Assembly (NCBI GenBank): GCA_907165135.1
Contig: OU015567.1
Location: forward strand, 2,361,001-2,425,000
Length of the DNA stretch: 64,000 bases
Direction: 5' to 3'
Source: Oikopleura dioica
Taxonomy: Eukaryota > Chordata > Appendicularia > Copelata > Oikopleuridae
The notes under the pieces are model-generated. The model saw only the letters and a program-made list of their open reading frames with translations, had not been told where the DNA came from and ran no database searches. The position numbers were made by a program, and so were the translations under genes. Positions 1-12,100 of this stretch are shown in pieces (the first letter of the stretch is position 1; every line of letters begins with the position of its first letter).

Positions 1-3000
1 TCTTTGAAGTTGATTTTGTAGAGCTGCTCCTCCTCGGGAGTTAAGGGCTTCTGTTTAGGCTGGGCTCTGGCACGTTTGACGCCAGCTTGAGCCGCCTTTT
101 CGGGGAAAATAGCGTTGAGGACGACGCGCAAGTGACTGGTGAGTAGGTTTAGCAGGCCTTGAAGAGTGTGTAGACGCAATTGTGGCAGTGTACAGTCATC
201 CCGTGATAGGACGAGTAATAAATTAAGAGCAGATGATGTCTGAAAACACTTGTTAACCCACTGTTACATTGGAAGGAAAATACCTCAGCGGGTAAGCCAG
301 ATTTGAGCGGCATCATAATATGCCTCCAGAAGTCGACTTCCATCTGGCTGCGGCTAGACGTGACCCTGTAAAAGGGCTGCGCTTCCGTTCGCTCGATGCA
401 TCCGGCTGGCAGATTAACCTTTCTTCGCCCAGGGCGTAGTGCCTAAATTTTTCCATAGAATGCGGAAAGGGGGGAATAGAAAGATGATTTGAAAATTAAA
501 TGACTTGATTTTTAAATATAATCACCAACATGAAGGAAGAAGAAATGGTAAAGATGACAACACCTTATGTTTTTTCATTTGTAAATTGAAAGTTGTACAA
601 ATGACACCGATTTTCATGAGGAATCATATTTAACCTGTTCAAGTTCGGAATTGGCTGCAAAAGAATGAACCTGATGGGGGTTTTGTCGAGTTGGCGTGGC
701 ATGAGGTTGAGAACCGGCTCCTTGCTGGGGCGGCATCGCTTGGGGATGAGCGCTTGGTCGACGGTGTGGAGCACTAGAGAGAAGAGAGCTTTATGGGATC
801 GAAATTGTATAGAAAATACCTTGGAGAAGCACCAGTTGGAGGACCAGCAGGACGCATTGGTGGTCGATAACCTCCAGGAGGCATTGGATAAGGTCCCTGC
901 CCGTAACCAGGTCTGGGAAACGGACCGGAAGGAAAGCCAGGCCTCATTCCAGGTGGAAAACCGCCCATATGAGGCGGACGTTGGCCCATTTGCGCGCCAT
1001 GCTGAGACACTTGAGGATAACCAGGTTGTCCTCCCCAGCCAGGGTACTTAAAAATCGGTTGAAAATCAAGAATCGCGATCTCAGAATCTTCATCTGACTC
1101 CTCAGAGTCGCTACTGATGATAATAGTTTCGCTTATCGTCAGGTGAGAAAAAGGGACGAGCAAACTTGTGATACGACCCGCGTTTTTCGACATTTTTTTG
1201 ATAGAGAAACTGGTTCTTTGGCATGGAAACAAAGATTCTAGAGATGATGATTTCAAAATTACCTGTCCAGGCATTCCAGGCGGCCTTGGATACGGAAATC
1301 TCGGCGGAAAGCCTCCCTGCTGCGTTGGCTGCCCAGTGGACATCACTTGCGGCGGCGGGGTCATTCCCGGATTCGAGCCAGGCGAGGCCGTGTTCCGTTC
1401 AAGCGCATTTTCATCCGCCTTCTTGCTCCTTCGCTTGTCGCGCTTTCGCGTTGTCGATTCAACGATCTTTCGAATTTCTGCCTCATCAATTTGTCTGTGC
1501 TCTCGGCGGCATTCAACCTGAAATTCAAATGAAAATCTATCTTTGGCTTTTCTCTCTTTTGATACGTCATTTCTAATCGAACGCTTTTTCTTTCTTTCTC
1601 GGTTTCCTTTAGTTCTTTGCGTTTCTCGTTTCAAATTCTTCATTTCAAGATAGTTTAGGAACTCACCTCGAAAAGGTATTTGACGTATTGTTTTTTCAGC
1701 GTGAAGCCAGCGGAAGGAGACACTTGGAAATTCAACCCTCGGACGACATCAGTCCATTCCTTCTTTTTCGTTATCTATGGAGAGCGTGATGTTAATAGAG
1801 AGACAGAGAAGCATGTCTTACCTCATTCATTCCTCCTCGTTTCTTGACGAGGTTGTAGAGTTCGAAAAGATCGAGGGGTTGCTGATTGAACATTGGCGGG
1901 CCCTTGAGTGGCTGACCCTTATCTTCATGAAACTTAATGACAAAGTCGATGAATTCACGACGCTCCGGCGACTCGGGTTGATAGAGAACGGCGAGTTTCA
2001 TCGTGGCCTTGGCCGTTGATTTACGCGCCACGGGCGTTTCTGATCCGTGTGAGCTGGCGACGCTTGGAGGACGCGGCGGTTGCGGCGAATTTACGTTATT
2101 TACAGAGTCATCGCCTAAAATGTACAGTGTCACTACAGTAAATCTGAGATCTATCGTCGTTATCAGGGTGTCTAATTTGGACGGACAAAATCGGATTGGA
2201 TAGTTGGATTGGCCTATTTTGGAAAATAGCTGGAAATTGGTTGGATCTGGCCCCGGTTTTTGTTGGATATTTCGGATTATTGGGCATTATTGGATAGTTG
2301 GGATAAATTGGAAATCGGGGCTAAAAGGGGCAAATTGGCGGCCAAAATATATTTGAATACTGGAAAATTGTAGGGCAACCAGACGAATTAGCCCTTTTGA
2401 TCAAATTTTTACCAGAAATACTCCTAAATTAACCCGAGTAATGACTACAATTAGTGGAATATGTGTACTTTTGGGTCCAAAGAGCAATTCTTAAAGTCAT
2501 TTTTTAGTTTGTTAGAGAAGAAATAAGATAATATAAACCGGAAATATTTTTGGAGAGTAAACTTTGTCGGATTTTTATCGGATCCGGATTTTTATTGGAA
2601 TCGGAAAATAATTGGAAAGTTGGCTAAATTGGGGAATTTCATAATTAGCAAATTATTGGAATATTGGGCTAAATTGGAATTGGATTGGATTTTGGCCGGA
2701 TCAAACCCGAGAAAAAATTATTGGCCGGAAAATGGCCGGCCAGACCCGGAAATTTTGTCCAATTTAGACACCCTGGTCGTTATTGATCAAACACGCTACT
2801 GATTATTTGAGCAGCTACAAGTATTTTGCTTCTGAATCTTACCTAAAGAACTGGCGGGCGACATGGGTCCATTCTCCTTTGGTTCCGTGTTTTTACTTGG
2901 AGTGCCCATTCTTGCCAAAGGTGAGCTCATCGGAGGACCGTGTTGCATCGGCATTCCAGGGCGTTGAGAAGGATGACTTGCTGGAGGAAAGCCATTCTGC

Positions 3001-6000
3001 GCGGGGAAGCCTGGGCGCGAAGGAAACATCCCTGGCGGTCCGCGGTAAAAAGGAGGCCTCGGGTTCATCCCTTGGGCCTGTGCCTCGCGCACTGCGGCTT
3101 GCGCGGCGGCCTGTGCGGCGGCTTGTGTGGCTGGATCGCTTGAGCCAGCGGCACTTTGCTGCGAAGACGACGAAGGAGGATTACCCTGCGCGGCGCCTGG
3201 CATTCCTGCTCCGGGGTACGGTTGACGGTAAGCTTGGTGGCCAGCGTAAGGGTGTCCGGCTTGAACTTGAGGATGATAGCCGGGGTATCCCTGAGGTGGG
3301 TAGCCAGGGCGAGGAGGGTAAGGACCGGGATAGCCGTTGCGATAGGCCGGGTGACCGTGAGGATAGGGCATTGGCTGGCCAGTGGTCGGATGGCGCATGA
3401 ATCCGTGCTGAGCAGCTCCTGGCTGTCCGGGACCGGGAGCAGAAGATGAAGGCTGCGCTGGAGCTCCTGGGCTCGGCTGGGCAAAACTCATCGGTGGCGT
3501 AGCCGCTGCCTGTTGCGATGCGGGCGGTTGCGCGGGCGAAGGCGACTGCGGCGGATGACCGTTACTCATCGGACTCTGTGGCGGAGCAGGAGAGGAGGCT
3601 GCTTGCGGCGTGGCCGGACGCGCCATCGGCGACTGCATCATGTGATTGGGAGGCATAGAAACTGTTTTCGGCGACTGAGCAGGCGGCGGTGGAGGGTTTA
3701 TAGTGGGCGAGCCGTTCTGAGCCGCAGAAGCAGGACTGGATGTCGCTGGAGACTGTGGTCGAGGCTGCCCGGGCTGCTGGGCTTGTTGTCCATGCTGGGG
3801 ATGACCGATCGGAGCTCCAGATTGACCGGGATGAGGAGCTCCAGGTTGACCAGGATGACCAGGGTAGCCCGGATGAGCTGGGCGACTTTGCATTTGCTCG
3901 TGGTGGGATGCGCCGTGATTGTAACTCATTGGGACCGGTCGGCTCATTCGTGGCGAGTTGAACATGTGTGCGCCCATCATGTGACCTTGATGTGGCGGAT
4001 AAGGCATTCCTGGGTGAGCGGGATAGGCGGGTCTGTTTCCGGCCGTCCATGGCTGTCCAGGATACGGAGCTAAAGGAAGTTTAGGAAAGAGTTAGATACG
4101 TTTCTTAAAAGAGCGGGAGGAAGGGCACTTACGTCGAGGGTAACCATTTGCGGGCTGCTGGAGCAGATTATTGAGTGTTGGCGCATGTTCTTTTCCACCT
4201 GGCGGAAACTGGGCGCTCTAAAAAAGGATCAACGTTAAAAGTGGATTATGTAATCGACGTGTTTCTAGTAGCAGATTTTGTGACGCTTCTTTAAATGAAC
4301 GTGAAGTGGGTGTTGTTTTGGTTAAGCGATAAGAGGGCTCTCTGAGGGGCGGATTATGTAAAAATTCCGCCGTCGCACGTTGCGCCGTGTTGGCCAAGCT
4401 GCACAGAGCTAATTTATTTAACCGAGGCCCGTTCAACCCGGAATTTATGCAATTAGACTAACATCATTCTTTCGCTCAAGGGGCCAAGTTTATGCAAAGA
4501 CGAATTATGGTGAAGTAACGATTGGAATTGTGCTGTTTTAGGACAAAATAACAAACTGCTGAAACAAAAAGAAAACTATCAATATCGTCATAATTCCTAA
4601 CTAGAACGTTTCTTCAATATGAGCGAATATTTGAAAACAAATAAGTAGGTCACTTTGTTCTTGAGTTGAAATGAGGTTGAAAATTTGGTTTTGACCCTAG
4701 CTTTTCAAAATTAACCAATAAAATGGTCATTTATTAACAAAAATCGACGTAAATCGAGCGAGATAGATGATTCATCTAATAGCGAACGATGAACTAGACG
4801 CGCTTTTAATTCAATCATAAGACTTTAGTATAACTGGACGAGTTTTCAGGAAGAATATGGGAAAGATCCACCAACGAAGGAGCTTTCAAACGATTTGAGA
4901 TTGGTCTTGCCCTCGTAAAAATAACTCAGTAAAGCGTCTAAATACTTTCCCAAAATAGGAGCCCTCTGCGGAGCAAAATTGCTCAAGGGCCCCTCAGTTT
5001 TGGCATCAATTTTACAATATTATGCCTCAAACTTTTGCTCCAATGGAAAATATCAACTCTATAAATTTGTAATCATTTGAAAGCCCAATCGTATTCCTCT
5101 TGTATTTGGCTTTTAAACAGCTCAAAATTTATTATGAAGAAACAAAGTACTCGATGCTTTTATTGGAGAAATTCAGTTATCCAATAATTTATGCTCACTA
5201 ATTACATCCATCAATGAATAAGGATGAAAACACTGTTCTATTACTGTTAAACGTATTTCTTTGTTGTTAGAAGTAACAACTTGGTACACATTTTAAAAGA
5301 ATAAATTTGACCATAAATTAGGATTAACAATTAAAACCTTAATGATTATGAATCATAATTTATGGTCAATTAATTCTGTTAAAATGTGTATCAAGTTGGT
5401 AATACCAACAACAAAGAAATTCATTTAAGGACCCCCGTCAACAATTTTCTAAAAATCTATTTTCGGAACTTCAAAATTTTGACCCCGGAAATGGATTCTA
5501 CGGGTCAAAAAACGATTTTGAGGCTTCATTTTTTGGGGGTCTATCTCGACTCTAACACCCTCAAAATCGCGTTTGAAAATCGGACTTTTTGACGAAAAAT
5601 GACGAAAATGACCAAATTTTGGTTAAATTTTAGATTTTTATTGGTCAAAAAGGGCTTCGAACAAGTTTATATGATGAATGAAAGTTCCAGGCACACTTAG
5701 AAGTCAAAATATAGCTGTTTTGAAATTTTCGTTTTTTTAGGGAAATTGTTGACGGGGGGTCCTTAACAATAATAGAACACGATTTTATTAATAATGATGA
5801 TAAAATTCATGCTCCATTAATATCTTGTTAGTTTTCTCAATAATCTATTTAATATGAGTTCTTTTTACTTGAAAATTAACTTAATTTGAGCCTTCTTTAT
5901 TGACAAAACGATTCTCGACCAACTTAATTAGAGCAAATTTATCCAGAAAAATGTGTACCAGCAACAAAGAGATGATCTAATAAAACAACTCAACATTCAA

Positions 6001-9000
6001 AGAACAAATGTTCTGTCTTCGTTCGCTGCATCAATCATCTGCTAGGCGAGTTAAATAATGTACAATTTATAGTTCACGTTTGAGCACTTAATTTTTATCC
6101 CCTCTCTGACTCGTCTGGATAATTGATGGCTGGATTAGTGAGCCAAAAGAGGCTGGGTTCATTTGCGTTCAATGAACAAACTTGCGTTGTATCGAATTAA
6201 CGACTTGTTTGACCCAATTCTGCTTGAATTATATAACTCAATAAATCAAGAGCTCATGTTCTCGTGTTCTTGCTGTCGTCTCAAGTGCTCTCTGACACGG
6301 AATTAAAATGACACAAGTGGCATTGAAAGTGTTCCTTACCAATTAAAGCTGCCCAGATTCTTGACAGTTGTGAGGGTAGCGGATAAGGTCAAGTGTCAAA
6401 ATCTTTGCTTAGCAGGTAACGATTAATGCTCCCGATTGGCGTTTTTATGGCCCTGAAAAGAAGCGACATTGTATTTTTGGTAAGAACCAATGTTTCTTGT
6501 TTCCATTCAGGGGTAAAATTCATACTGTATAACGAAAAATTATCATATTTCACAGAAAAGAATATATACTAATGATAGTAAACGTATGATAATTTATCGA
6601 TAATTAACATCATTTATGGCCTCCTTTTCTTGTTGTTGCGTCATAAAAAAGCTGTGGGAAAACTGAAAGAATCAAGCAGTATTCAAGTTCATTTCGGCTG
6701 TCGAAAAGTGAGCTTATCGGCGCGATAAGAGAGCTTCCACTTCAAACTTCGGAAGTGCTGAAATCCAAATACATGCTATCACCAATTTCTGAGCGTTTAA
6801 GTACGTCAGATATCTACACGTTTATTTGACAAAGACTTTTCCGGAGGAGACGTCTTCTCTAACCTGTTTACGAGAGGCTACCAATTCTTTGGCATTCTTT
6901 TTGTGACTCATTTTTAGCTAAACGGTCTTAAATTTGATTTGTCAAAAAAGAAAAGCCGCGGAAAGGCAGCTCAAATCAAATTTAAAGCCGCAAAAAAGAA
7001 CTTCAAAATGACTCAGAAAAGAAGAACCAAAGAATTGGTTCTCGTTCACAAGGAGGTTAAAAAGTAATGCTCCTATTACTCAGTTGTTTGGCCAAGGCTT
7101 TTCGAAGTCATTTTACTCGAAATACAGTAGCTTTGTCTACTGACATTCTGCGACAGTATGAAAAATCAAAAATTTTTTAAAACCAGATTCTCGATAATCT
7201 TTTCGCTAAAGAGCTGATTTTATTGAGCTGCGAAAAAACGCGGTGAATTGAGAAAATAGATCAATTAAGCCAGATGCTTACGTTGAGAAAAGGTCATTGA
7301 AAAACATTGACCCACATTATCCGCCGCAGACGCTCATCTTGGGACAAAATCAGTCTGGAAATTATCAATTATCGCAGTTCAACAAAGCCACAAGTTTAAA
7401 AGTTAATCCCGGATAATGATCCAACCGAAACAAGAAAAGAAATGTGAAGTTTAAATGATCTTTCGAGCCATCACTTCCGGCCGCTTTTCCGGATTGGGCA
7501 ATAATAATGTTTAAGGGCATCCAGCTTGAAAGAAAATTCGATTGCTAAAAATAGAAATAAGGGAGACCCCCTTATTTTTGAGCTTTAAGGACCCCCCCAT
7601 CAAGAATCGCGAAAATAGGGCATCTTAGTGAAAGTTTTTCTCCAAAACTATCTTAGCTAGACCCTTAATTTTAATTGCATCCTTTAGATCGAACCCTCTA
7701 CTGCAACCGTTCCCCTTAAGATGATCTCTCGATGCCAAATTTAAGGTTATACAGGCCGTTAAAGGTAAAGTTGCTTAGTGAACGTTTTTTTTGGGTTTTC
7801 GTTGGGGTATACCCTTAATTTTTTTTCATGGTGAAGTAAAGGCCCTAAGCTACGACCGTTTGCTTTTTGAGAGTTTTTTATCTACGAACTTAAGGAGGAC
7901 AGCCCCTTTTAAATTTTATAAGTCGAATCTAAGTCGAATTTCCAGATTTAAATTTTCAGTAATTATTGCCTAAATTGCCATGAATTACGTTTTTATACTC
8001 GTATTTATGATAGAAATAGTTTTTATGGTTGGTATACCCTTAATTACCATTAAAAAATAGCAAACTAAAGATTTTCATGAAATGTACAATGTTAATTTTC
8101 AATTTTTTAAGCCAATTTCTGCCAAAATTTTCTGTAAGATCAAAAAAATTTTCTGAATAAAAGTTGTTCCTCGTGGTCTAAACTACCCAAAAATGCAAAA
8201 AAATATTGAAAATTTTGACTTTTTTCATCTTGATGGGGGGGTCCTTAACAAAAAAAAAATCGTTTCAAAGCATTTCATTTTTCGAAGAATTAACATATTG
8301 ACACCCTTATTTTGGAGTGTCATGATAAAAGATGACAATTAATCTTTTTTCCTTTAAAAATATTGTAACGATTTGATACCCTTAGCAAAAAAAAAGTATA
8401 CTTCGAAGAATGAATCTTCCAAGATTGATTTTCGAGCCAAAAATCGATTTTCCGAGAAATCCGGAAAACTTGACTCTTTAACTTTTTGACGCAAACGAAA
8501 GTCTTGAAAAAGGGGTTGATGGAACCTGCGATTACACGTTAATGGCAGCGTCGCGTCTATTACGATTGCATCTTACGGAATGCACGACCGAAATTCCGAC
8601 CTTGGGCCAGACAAGTGCACTTTTCCAGGCTAACCCACTGCCCCCATTTTGAAATAAAGGGATTGTTAAATGCACAGCCAAATACTGATAAGCGGATTTG
8701 TCTTTTAATTTCGATAAAAAGAAAATAAACAGAAAATTTCGGTGAATCAAAAACTTATCAAGTTCATAAATAAAAAGTAAAAAGTTATTTTTATTTTTGA
8801 AGAACAAAACTTAAAAACAAAAAAGCTTCAAAATATTTTTAAAACCTCAAAAAACCATTTTTCGCTGAGAAAACATTAAAATAAGAAAACAACAGAAAAT
8901 CTTGAGAAATTTTCCTTTAGAAATTTTCTCTATCAGAAAAAAAATTAAAGAGTGTGAGAGCGTTTTTAGGTCAAAACTTTAAGTTCAATTTTCGACCACT

Positions 9001-9154
9001 TCTTATTGATAAAATTATCTGATTTTCGGTATAATAAATGTTTTTATTTTACATTTTAATATAATCAAAAGAAAGAAAAGAAAAAACAAAGATTTTCGCG
9101 AAAAAACGCCTTCGAATTTTTCGAACAAAAACGCTCACCTTTTGAGTTTCTGCC
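1..9154 (-). CDS. ARID1: ARID1/Osa-type SWI/SNF (BAF) subunit, 3' part beyond window
   Basis: This encodes the DNA-binding ARID1/Osa subunit of a SWI/SNF nucleosome-remodelling complex (nuclear). Exons read on the minus strand in matching phase: 9154-9137 (MAETQK, inferred first exon, donor GTGAGC), 4217-4133 (contains PTLNNLLQQ), 4069-2843 (about 400 residues rich in Pro, Gly, Gln, Ala and Met), 2114-1822 and 1774-1667 (the ARID domain, with ERREFIDFVIKFHEDKG, LYNLVKKRGG and KKEWTDVVRGL), 1517-1263, 1046-820, 773-671, 442-284 and 239-1. The last two contain MMPLKSGLPAE, LNLLLVLSRDD and GLLNLLTSHLRVVLNAIF, which match the conserved C-terminal ARID1 core. The low-complexity N-terminus is typical of the family. 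The region between the ARID and the C-terminal core is short compared with vertebrate ARID1A/B. The identification is firm; the first exon rests on the ATG, the donor and phase agreement. Confidence 0.9.
2164..2775. mobile_element. Non-autonomous hAT-like element in an ARID1 intron
   Basis: The ends are inverted repeats that begin CAGGGTGTCTAATTTGGAC and end with GACACCCTG. The element is flanked by a perfect 8-bp duplication, GTCGTTAT, at 2156-2163 and 2776-2783. The interior is AT-rich with many degenerate TTGGA/GGATT units and no credible coding frame. The CAGGG terminus and 8-bp duplication are typical of hAT transposons. The element makes up most of the 728-nt intron between ARID1 exons 2843-4069 and 1822-2114. 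Confidence 0.85.
5231..5780. repeat. Palindromic (foldback) element interrupted by a TTAA element
   Basis: The left arm (about 5231-5300) and right arm (about 5360-5424, continuing at 5763-5780) are reverse complements. Matching blocks include TTTCTTTGTTGTT with AACAACAAAGAAA, and GGTACACATTTTAA with TTAAAATGTGTATC. The right arm is split by the insertion at 5425-5766. Removing that insertion and one TTAA restores the complement of the left arm around TTAACAGTAATAGAAC. Confidence 0.75.
5425..5766. mobile_element. TTAA-flanked non-autonomous element, copy 1
   Basis: The element is bounded by TTAA on both sides (5425-5428 and 5763-5766). Terminal inverted repeats begin GGACCCCCGTCAACAATTT and end AAATTGTTGACGGGGGGTCC. 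It has no credible coding frame and is about 340 bp long. The interior shares a long nearly identical block with 28284-28630, including ACCCCGGAAATGGATTCTAC. TTAA target duplication is characteristic of piggyBac-type transposition, although these termini do not look like the classical piggyBac end, so the superfamily stays open. Confidence 0.85.
7585..8248. mobile_element. TTAA-flanked non-autonomous element, copy 2
   Basis: The element has TTAA at 7585-7588 and 8245-8248, with 17-bp inverted repeats GGACCCCCCCATCAAGA and TCTTGATGGGGGGGTCC. At 664 bp it is longer than the other two copies, and its interior differs from theirs, with three degenerate units around ACCCTTAATT. No coding frame is supported. 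Confidence 0.8.
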
Positions 9155-11626
9155 ATTTTTTCGTAAATTTTTCTTTTTTTCTATCTCTCAAAATCACTCT
9201 AGGGTACTCCTCGTTCCATTCTTTTCCAATTTTTCTCAGTTTTTTCTCTTTTCGAAATTTATTTTATGCGTTTTTTCGCTATTTAAAGCCTTTTCTTCTT
9301 AATTTTTCTTCGTTAAAAATATTCGCTGAGATTTGATCTTTCCGTTGAGCCCAAAATCGTATGGAAAAACTTAAGGGGGTAGGGCCCGTTTTTCAATAAG
9401 CGGGAGTTGCGCTCTTTTGGAGGACTTTTTCTTCTCGCAAATTTCTTTCTCAAAAGAAAAAGCCAAAACGCGCTACTCCGTCGCTGGCCGCTCAAGTCGC
9501 ACCGCGGCGAATCGAGGCGGCTCCGCGGCCGCGCAAATCCGCGTTCCCGCCCGCGCGGGCCATTTTCGCCCGCGGAAAAAGCACGATGCTGCTGGCAGGG
9601 TCGGCCGGAGAGCTGACAGCCCCTCGTTGGGGTTAGCCAAACGATTGGGGATGGGGTAGGGGCGCGAAAATGCTCGGGAGACGATTTCTACTCGGCGGAG
9701 CGTTTTGCTGCTGCCTGACAGTGGGGTGTGGTGGCCCCTCGCCCGCCGTGACTCGACGCTATTGATTAGCACCCCGATCCACCCGCCCGCCACCATTTTA
9801 ACACTTTTTTTCAATTTACACCCCCTTCCTCCCGCCCAAATCCTCCCATTTTCGACACTGAAAAAGCTGTTAAAATTCCTCATCGAATGATGCTTTTTGT
9901 TTCCCAAATTTCCACCTACTTTTCTCGCTAGAGCCTGACAAAGAGGTAGAACCGGTTCGTTTACGGTGTGATTACGGATCTACCTGACGACTGCGATTAA
10001 CTGAGCGAGCTCGGGTGAGCCACTGGCCAATGACAAGCCAGGGATTACCACACCGGCGGGCACCGCACCGCGAAGCCGATTGCACCACACCAAAGCCCTA
10101 GAGGGACCAAACCCGCCACCGCCAGATTCGATCGAACCAAAAGAAAACGCGAAATAAAACGAAAATCGCCAAAACACCGCCAATGGCAGCACGGGTCAGC
10201 GCGCCAAACACTGACCCGCCAATGCGAACATGTGACTCATTCTATCAGTTTTGGAACTTGTCCCACTTTTCTGGAATTCGATTTTGGACACTGTTTCAAC
10301 AGGCTTTTGAAATATATAAATATTTCGAAACTCAATTTTTACGCATAGTTTGAGGCTCAAAATCCTCAGCCTTTGCTCCTGACGTTTGAGCCTCAGACTC
10401 TGCGGAAAACCTGAGTCAGGTTCTGAAGAGCTTTTAGTGTAGCGACTTTTCATTTGAGCTCTTCAGAACCTGATTCAGGTTTTATTCTCAAGAAAAGTAA
10501 CCTCATTTTCGGTCTTAAATTCGTTCTTCTGATTGAAAGAACATCTAAAAAAGGTCAATTCAATATTTAACCGCTATAAAGTTCATGGATTCTTCTGGTC
10601 ACGTGATGTCCGACCTTTATGCATACATTTGCTCAGCGAATTAATAATTTTGGACCAAGACTTTTTGTCCTTTTGATTATTATTTTGTCTTCGAGTTGAT
10701 TGAACTGACGGAAGACGCTCGAGTTGGAAGTCTTTGGACGCTCGCGAAATGTCAAGACGCTGTCAGCTTACATAATCAGTTCAACACGTTGGAAAGACGT
10801 GCTCAATCAACGGCACGTGGACACCACCTGTCCAAGATTACACCAAACACTACTGACTTAAAGGAAACCGCAATGTTAGATAATGATACTCCACCCTCTT
10901 TCTTACACAATTTTTGCTTTTTAGAAGAGTTGGTATTACTAATAAATCAAAACAATAAATCATGGATTGAAAGTGTCAAAGTTTAACGTGTCCTTGCCTC
11001 TAGAATTCGACCGGAACTAGCAACTTGGACATCGCCAGGGCTGCTGAGTTGCGGTGTCTAAAAATGATCCCCTCATTTTTGCTTGTTCGAAGTTCGAAGA
11101 AGGAAGATGCCAGGAGTGTATGTGAATGAAAAAGAGAATTCTTTTCTTGAAATCATGAAAATTTGCGGCACCTTCGTAAGTATCCGACTTGACGTTGGTT
11201 GAGACGAGTTTCACCGGCGAATTTGAAAGATTTGAGCAATTTTTTCATTGAGAAATGAGTTTAGATTCTTGTGAGCGTCATTTTTCTACTGCTCTAGGGT
11301 GGGCAAAGTCCTTATTGAAATTCAAAGATGAGGAAATTTGAACAAAAAAAATTTCGAGATCTTTTGCCGACCCTAGTTGATAGGCAAATTTCTGAAGAAA
11401 ATCCTCTACTGCTGCCTTCCCAATCTCAAAGACGTTCAAAACTCAGGCAACCGAAACTCGAAATCTTCTAGAACACCTTCTACTGCTACTCCTGACAAAT
11501 AAACAAACAAAAACGTTCTCAAGATCAGCAATTGCCGTAGATCTTGATCGAATACAGTGATTTTAGAAAGAAAGAGTATTTATTGAGTGAACAAGAATTG
11601 CGAAAATTCTTCTCTTGGGTCTTCTT
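9155..11626. other. Intergenic region; GC-rich segment upstream of ARID1
   Basis: There is no supported gene between the inferred ARID1 start and the PLAC8-like gene. About 9470-9660 is strikingly GC- and CpG-rich compared with the AT-rich surroundings. Its position just upstream of the ARID1 ATG makes it a promoter candidate. About 9990-10190 is also moderately GC-rich. A hairpin lies at 10406-10483. Short open frames around 10700-11000 have no family resemblance. Confidence 0.4.
10406..10483. repeat. Short palindromic repeat with CCTGAGTCAGG core
   Basis: AAAACCTGAGTCAGGTTCTG on the left and CAGAACCTGATTCAGGTTTT on the right form a hairpin with a short loop. The same CCTGAGTCAGG motif recurs at about 38606-38770 and, more degenerately, near 37590, so this looks like a dispersed family. 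Confidence 0.6.
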
Positions 11627-12100
11627 TTAGCAAGGCTGGACATCCAACTGCTTGGCGAGCTGGAGCATGACGCAGGCGCCGCAGAACATTGACATCAAGA
11701 AATCGCTGGAAAAGAATTAGTTCGAGAATATAAAGCTTGATTCTTACTTTGCTGGGGTGCCTTCGATTCCTTGCGATTCTCGAACTCGCTTTCGCTGCTG
11801 GCACAACCAGAACTCGATGAGGCAAGGGCAGCAAATGAGCTTCAAGAAACCATTGCTTCCTCCAGAGGCGGTTTCGATCTTGTCGAAAAGACAAAGTCCA
11901 CAGAAATAGGATTTAACCAAAAGACCGCAATCGTCAAAGCATCTTTTTTCGGATAAAAATCGTCGACATAATTCATAAAAAAATAATAGTTAAAAATTAT
12001 GTAAATTCAAATTTGAATTTCTATCCGTTCATCCAGTGACGGGGGATTTCCACTGACCTCCCTGAGCAGAGACAGTTGGTTGTTCGGTTACGACGGTCAT
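11627..12100 (-). CDS. PLAC8/cornifelin-like Cys-rich protein
   Basis: The exons are 12100-12033, 11942-11748 and 11705-11627. The product is about 113 residues, the usual PLAC8 size. Family features visible are CFDDCG, SYFCGLCLFDKI, LKLICCPCLIEFWLCQQRKR and the C-terminal CGACVMLQLAKQLDV. PLAC8 proteins are small Cys-rich proteins, usually membrane-associated; no specific role can be read here. The start is the ATG of MTVVTEQPTV. The first intron has no GT donor: to keep the conserved frame, exon 1 must end in ACTGG and exon 2 begin ATGCTTTGAC. The second intron is canonical (GTAAGA...CCAG). The gene is divergent from FBXO9, about 460 nt away. Confidence 0.75.

Larger units (their letters stand above)
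4218..9136 (-). other. Inferred 4.9-kb first intron of ARID1
   Basis: No exon could be supported in this stretch. It starts after an ATG exon with a GTGAGC donor and ends at a TTTTTTAG acceptor, in matching phase. It is AT-rich and holds a palindromic element (5231-5780), a TTAA element nested in it (5425-5766) and a second TTAA element (7585-8248). The rest is unassigned. For a genome whose introns are mostly under 100 nt this one is unusually long, which could reflect regulatory content as well as insertions. Confidence 0.5.

Noticed and set aside
2164-2775. Simple minisatellite interpretation of the TTGGA-rich intron sequence
   Set aside because: Inverted CAGGGTGTC ends and a perfect 8-bp flanking duplication show a transposed element rather than local slippage alone.
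9473-9907. Long open frame in the GC-rich segment upstream of ARID1
   Set aside because: Composition explains it: CpG-rich sequence lacks stop codons. No domain motif, no splice pattern, and frames are open on both strands.
10696-10986. 96-codon plus-strand open frame
   Set aside because: No leader, no family motif, no splice or polyadenylation context. It is probably chance.
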